Assembly: GCA_964420835.1 (NCBI GenBank)
Contig: CAYQUO010000001.1
Span: 124,001 to 188,000 of the forward strand
Direction: 5' to 3'
Length of the DNA stretch: 64,000 nucleotides
Source of the DNA: CAYQUO01 sp964420835
GTDB taxonomy: Bacteria > Chloroflexota > Anaerolineae > Anaerolineales > Anaerolineaceae
The notes below the pieces were generated by a model that worked only from the letters and a program-made list of their open reading frames with translations, was not told the DNA's origin and ran no database searches. Every line of letters starts with the position of its first letter. Positions within the stretch are counted from its first letter, which is position 1. A program made the translations under genes and the position numbers. Positions 61,111 through 64,000 of this stretch are shown piece after piece.

Positions 61111-61731
61111 ATGGGAGCCTATATCGCACTCGCCATCGGCTGGGGTTTCACCGCCGCCGTTTTGCCCGGGCCTTTCCAGGCCTACCTGCTCTCGCAGGCT
61201 TTGCGGCGCGGCTGGCGCGCCAGCCTGCCCCTTGTGTTCACGCCCCTGTGCAGCGACGGGCCCATCATCGCCGTCGTGCTGCTGCTGCTCAGCCGGCTGC
61301 CGGCCTGGTGGCTGCCGCTGCTGCGGATCGTCGGCGGCGCCTTTGTTCTCACCCTGGCCTGGGGGGCCTTCCGCTCCTGGCGCAATTACCCGCCACCGGA
61401 ACCCGCCGGCGGCCGGGTGCCGCGGGGGTTTTGGCAGGCCGTGCTGATCAACCTGCTTAACCCCAACCCCTACATCAGTTGGAGCCTGGTCACCGGGCCG
61501 ATCCTCCTGCAGGCCTGGCGGGAGGCGCCGCTGAACGGCATGGCCTTCCTGGCCGGCTTTTACGGCACCTTCACCGCCGGCACGGCCGGCGTGCTGGCGC
61601 TGGGGGCCGGGGCCGGGCGGCTGGGCCCGGGGGTGGGCCGGGCGCTGCTGGGCATCTCGGCGCTGGTGCTGGCCGGCTTTGGCCTCTACCAGGTATGCGC
61701 CGGACTCCTGGCCTGGTTCCCGCCCGGTTAA
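61111..61731 (+). CDS. LysE/RhtB-family exporter
   Basis: A 206-residue membrane protein with six hydrophobic segments. GWGFTAAVLPGPFQAYLLSQALRRGWRASL is the conserved first helix and loop of LysE exporters (G-P-G-P-like PGP). ISWSLVTGPILL in the middle is the second conserved region (NPNPYISW). The family exports amino acids or other small solutes. It starts 26 bases after the oxidoreductase, and only a weak Shine-Dalgarno is seen, so it is probably co-transcribed. Confidence 0.88.
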   Translation: MGAYIALAIGWGFTAAVLPGPFQAYLLSQALRRGWRASLPLVFTPLCSDGPIIAVVLLLLSRLPAWWLPLLRIVGGAFVLTLAWGAFRSWRNYPPPEPAGGRVPRGFWQAVLINLLNPNPYISWSLVTGPILLQAWREAPLNGMAFLAGFYGTFTAGTAGVLALGAGAGRLGPGVGRALLGISALVLAGFGLYQVCAGLLAWFPPG

Positions 61732-61826
61732 GCCGGCAGGGGGGTTTGCCTTTGGCGGGCAGGCTTTGGTAAAATGGACCTGGGATATTCCGCTTGCCCG
61801 TCTGCGTGGCTGGGCTGCTAGGTTTC

Positions 61827-62645
61827 ATGATTACCATGGACAACAACATCTTCTTCGCACTGGGCCTCACCATCCTGGCCGGGCTTTCCACCGGCATCGG
61901 CAGCCTCATCGGGCTGATGTCGAAGAAGTTCGACCCGCGTTTCCTCACCGTCTCCCTGGGCTTCTCCGCCGGCGTGATGATCTACGTATCGCTGGTCGAG
62001 ATCTTCGTCAAGGCCCGCCTGTCCCTTTCGGATGCGCTGGGCAGCCGGCAGGGCTACTTCGTCACCGTCATCGCCTTCTTTGCCGGCATGCTGGTCATCG
62101 CCCTCATTGACAAGATGATCCCCTCCTACGAGAACCCCCACGAGGTGAACGTGGCCGAGAAACTGGCCTGCTGCCCGGAGGAGGACAAGGCCAGGCTGAT
62201 GCGCATGGGCATCTTCTCGGCGCTGGCCATCGCCATTCACAACTTCCCCGAGGGCCTGGCCACCTTCATGAGCGGGCTCACCAACCCAACGCTGGGCATC
62301 AGCATCGCCGTGGCCATTGCCATCCACAACATCCCCGAAGGGCTGGCCGTTTCGGCGCCCATCTACTTCGCCACCCGCAGCCGGCGCCGGGCGTTCGTGC
62401 TTTCGCTGCTGTCCGGCTTTTCGGAGCCCATCGGCGCCCTCATCGGCTACTTCCTGCTGCGTTCGATCTTCAGCGACACCACCTTTGGGGTCATCTTTGC
62501 CGCCGTGGCCGGCATCATGGTCTTCATCTCCCTCGATGAACTTCTGCCAACCGCCGAGGAGTACGGCGAACACCACATCGCCATCGGCGGGCTGATCGGC
62601 GGCATGGTCGTCATGGCGGCCAGCCTGCTGCTGTTCGCCCAATGA
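61827..62645 (+). CDS. ZIP-family metal transporter (ZupT-like)
   Basis: A 272-residue divalent-metal importer. The metal-binding helices IAIHNFPEGLATF (TM4) and IAIHNIPEGLAVS (TM5) each carry H-N-x-P-E-G, the hallmark of ZIP proteins. The N-terminal LGLTILAGLSTGIGSLIGL and SLGFSAGVMIYVSLVEI match ZupT. The cytoplasmic loop between TM3 and TM4 is short with CCPEED. Start ATG 61827 has AGG upstream; ATG 61836 is also possible, and the in-frame TTG at 61794 less so. Zinc or iron uptake is likely. The stop overlaps the next start (ATGA). Confidence 0.93.
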   Translation: MITMDNNIFFALGLTILAGLSTGIGSLIGLMSKKFDPRFLTVSLGFSAGVMIYVSLVEIFVKARLSLSDALGSRQGYFVTVIAFFAGMLVIALIDKMIPSYENPHEVNVAEKLACCPEEDKARLMRMGIFSALAIAIHNFPEGLATFMSGLTNPTLGISIAVAIAIHNIPEGLAVSAPIYFATRSRRRAFVLSLLSGFSEPIGALIGYFLLRSIFSDTTFGVIFAAVAGIMVFISLDELLPTAEEYGEHHIAIGGLIGGMVVMAASLLLFAQ

Positions 62646-63325
62646 TCGCGGTCTCGGCATCCGACCGGTGGAAGGCGGCCAACCCGGAGGGGGTCATCGG
62701 CCTGCTGGAACTTTCCGGCGTGGAGCAGCCGCTTTTTTCCACCCCGCTCGACGAGCGCAAGCGGGAGGTGGAGGCCCGGCTGCGGGAAAAGTACGCCTAT
62801 TTCCTGCGCAAGGAGTTCCTAGCCCTGCCGGTGATGGAGGCCTACAACCGCTATTACCGCCGGTTCGACAAGACCTTCCACGTCCTGCTGCAGGTCGAAT
62901 CCATTGCCCTCAAGAGCCGGCACCTGCCTTCGATCGTGCCGCTGGTGGATGCCAATTTCATGGCCGAGGTGGAGACCTTTGTGCTCACGGCCGGGCACGA
63001 CGCCCGCCGCCTGATCGAGCCTGTCCGCATTGACATTTCGCAGCCCGGCGACCGCATGACGCCCATGGGGGGCACCCATCGGCCCATCACCCCGGGCGAC
63101 ATGGTGATGCGCGACCGGCGCAGCGTCCGCTGCAGCATCCTCCACGGGCAGGATGACCTGTCGCCCATCACGGCGGGAACGGCGCACGTGCTGTATGTGG
63201 CCTATGCCCCCATGGGCGTGCCCCCGGAATCGGTGAAGGCACACCTGGAGCAGGTGGAGGAGAACGTGCGGCTGTTCGCCCCGCAGGCTGTGCGAGAGCA
63301 GAGCCGGCTGCTGAGGGCGGATTGA
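62642..63325 (+). CDS. B3/B4 tRNA-binding-domain protein
   Basis: A 227-residue stand-alone B3/B4 domain like that in phenylalanyl-tRNA synthetase beta. NPEGVIGLLELSGVEQP opens it, and the middle has LPSIVPLVDANFMAEVETFVLTAGHD with PGDMVMRDRRSVRCSILHGQDD, the typical closing region. Free-standing members are thought to edit mischarged tRNA or bind amino acids, but few are tested. Its ATG overlaps the ZIP transporter stop, so it is translationally coupled. Confidence 0.85.
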   Translation: MIAVSASDRWKAANPEGVIGLLELSGVEQPLFSTPLDERKREVEARLREKYAYFLRKEFLALPVMEAYNRYYRRFDKTFHVLLQVESIALKSRHLPSIVPLVDANFMAEVETFVLTAGHDARRLIEPVRIDISQPGDRMTPMGGTHRPITPGDMVMRDRRSVRCSILHGQDDLSPITAGTAHVLYVAYAPMGVPPESVKAHLEQVEENVRLFAPQAVREQSRLLRAD

Positions 63326-63496
63326 GCCGCGGACGGAAGGGGGAAAAGGCCGCCCCCGGCGTGCCGCAGGGGCTGCCCGGCAGCGGGCGGATAAGCCGAT
63401 GGGCCTTTGCCAGGCTGGTGGTCGGCCGTACGCATGCCCGCAGCGGGGAAAAACCATCCTGTAGGTGCATTCGATAAACGAATATCCCCAAACCGG

Positions 63497-63548
63497 TTGA
63501 CAGGGAAAACGGAAGGTTTTATAATCCGCCTAGTCATTAAATGACTAG
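63497..63548 (+). promoter_or_regulatory. Consensus promoter with a 19-bp operator for the PadR regulator
   Basis: TTGACA (63497-63502), 17 bases and TATAAT (63520-63525). CTAGTCATT-A-AATGACTAG (63530-63548), a perfect palindrome, covers the expected transcription start. Repression of padR by its own product is the likely use. Confidence 0.9.
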
Positions 63549-63569
63549 TTAGGAACAGGTGATCAGGTC

Positions 63570-64000
63570 ATGTCCCCGCGCGCCGCGCTGCCCTTCCGCA
63601 TTGAATTTGCCATCCTTGGCCTTGTTCGCCGCCAGCCGGTGCACGGCTATGAACTGCTGCAGCGCTGGAACGAGGCGGACGGGATCGGCATCATCTGGCT
63701 GCTTAAGCCGGCGGTGTTGTACGCGGTGCTGGACAAACTGGAACAATCGGGCTACCTCGGCCAGCAGATCCAACCCGGCGTCAATTCCCCGCCGCGCAAG
63801 GTCTATCACATCACCGATGCCGGGGAGGAGGCCTTTTTGGCCTGGATGGTCAAACCGGTATCGGCGGCCCGCGATTTTCGCCAGGTCTTCCTGGTCAAAC
63901 TGTACTTCCAGGGGGATGTGGAGCCGGCGTTGATGCAGGAACTTCTGCGCGGGCAGGTGGCTGCCTGCCGGCGCTGGGCGGCTTCCATGGAGGTGCAACG
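63570..64000 (+). CDS. PadR-family transcriptional regulator, 3'-partial
   Basis: The frame from ATG 63570 runs open to the end of the window (143 codons). The N-terminal winged helix is FRIEFAILGLVRRQPVHGYELLQRWNEADGIGIIWLLKPAVLYAVLDKLEQSGYL, with the PadR signature G-Y-E-L and Y-x-x-L-x-x-L-E-x-x-G. The wing is NSPPRKVYHITDAGEEAFLAWM. The helical dimer domain follows and is cut off. PadR proteins repress drug-efflux or phenolic-acid genes, and the target may lie just beyond the window. Confidence 0.92.
   Translation, partial: MSPRAALPFRIEFAILGLVRRQPVHGYELLQRWNEADGIGIIWLLKPAVLYAVLDKLEQSGYLGQQIQPGVNSPPRKVYHITDAGEEAFLAWMVKPVSAARDFRQVFLVKLYFQGDVEPALMQELLRGQVAACRRWAASMEVQ

Noticed and set aside
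1..64000. tRNA or rRNA genes, prophage, insertion-sequence ends
   Set aside because: I looked for tRNA T-loop patterns, integrase genes and paired terminal repeats and saw none beyond the RAYT gene.

Overview
This 64 kb window is GC-rich bacterial DNA that reads best as a chromosome segment of a member of Chloroflexota, probably class Anaerolineae. That assignment is an inference. It rests on the mix of very long DUF11-repeat surface proteins, NBR1-type Ig and IPT/TIG exoproteins, a greatly enlarged SecA, an oleABCD olefin cluster and strictly anaerobe-style small Fe-S proteins. I saw no rRNA, tRNA or CRISPR array.

Layout. 1-8.9 kb: the end of a giant DUF11-repeat protein whose C-terminus is a sortase domain, broken by one frameshift. 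9-12 kb: a NitT/TauT-type ABC transporter (fused permease plus ATPase). 12.3-14.7 kb: an amidase plus amino-acid/amide permease operon. 14.9-17.2 kb: a FAD dehydrogenase translationally adjacent to a bacterial poly(ADP-ribose) glycohydrolase. 17.4-19.9 kb: small unknown genes and a MarR-DUF6544 operon with a textbook autoregulated promoter. 20-24.8 kb: a complete oleABCD operon for head-to-head condensation of fatty acyl chains to long-chain olefins.

25-33 kb is the main accessory island: a type I restriction-modification operon (hsdM, hsdS, a DUF3800 gene, a REP-associated transposase, hsdR) in which the same 28-bp palindrome with ladders of its right arm is inserted in frame inside both hsdM and the transposase gene. 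33-33.5 kb holds a second, unrelated hairpin repeat family that recurs at 24.98 and 58.6 kb. 33.7-40.5 kb: exoproteins (NBR1/TIG protein, phospholipase D-like lipoprotein, acidic lipoprotein) and a hicAB toxin-antitoxin pair. 40.6-47.8 kb: housekeeping and hydrolases (ICMT-like methyltransferase, UvrC, uridine phosphorylase, M28 and M20 peptidases) and two small unknown-function genes.

48.3-54.2 kb is a minus-strand cluster of redox and cofactor-type genes: XRE-cupin regulator, di-cluster ferredoxin, DUF5320, a 43-aa ORF, zinc-ribbon peptide, IscU/NifU-like scaffold, radical SAM, HypE-like AIR synthase and an MBL hydrolase. It looks like an undefined Fe-S or metal-cofactor module. 54.5-58.5 kb: SecA of 1349 residues. 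58.6-59.8 kb: hairpin repeats and an AT-rich island with a small ORF preceded by a terminator-like hairpin. 59.9-63.3 kb: old yellow enzyme, LysE exporter, ZIP transporter and B3/B4-domain protein. The window ends in a PadR regulator with a perfect operator-promoter.
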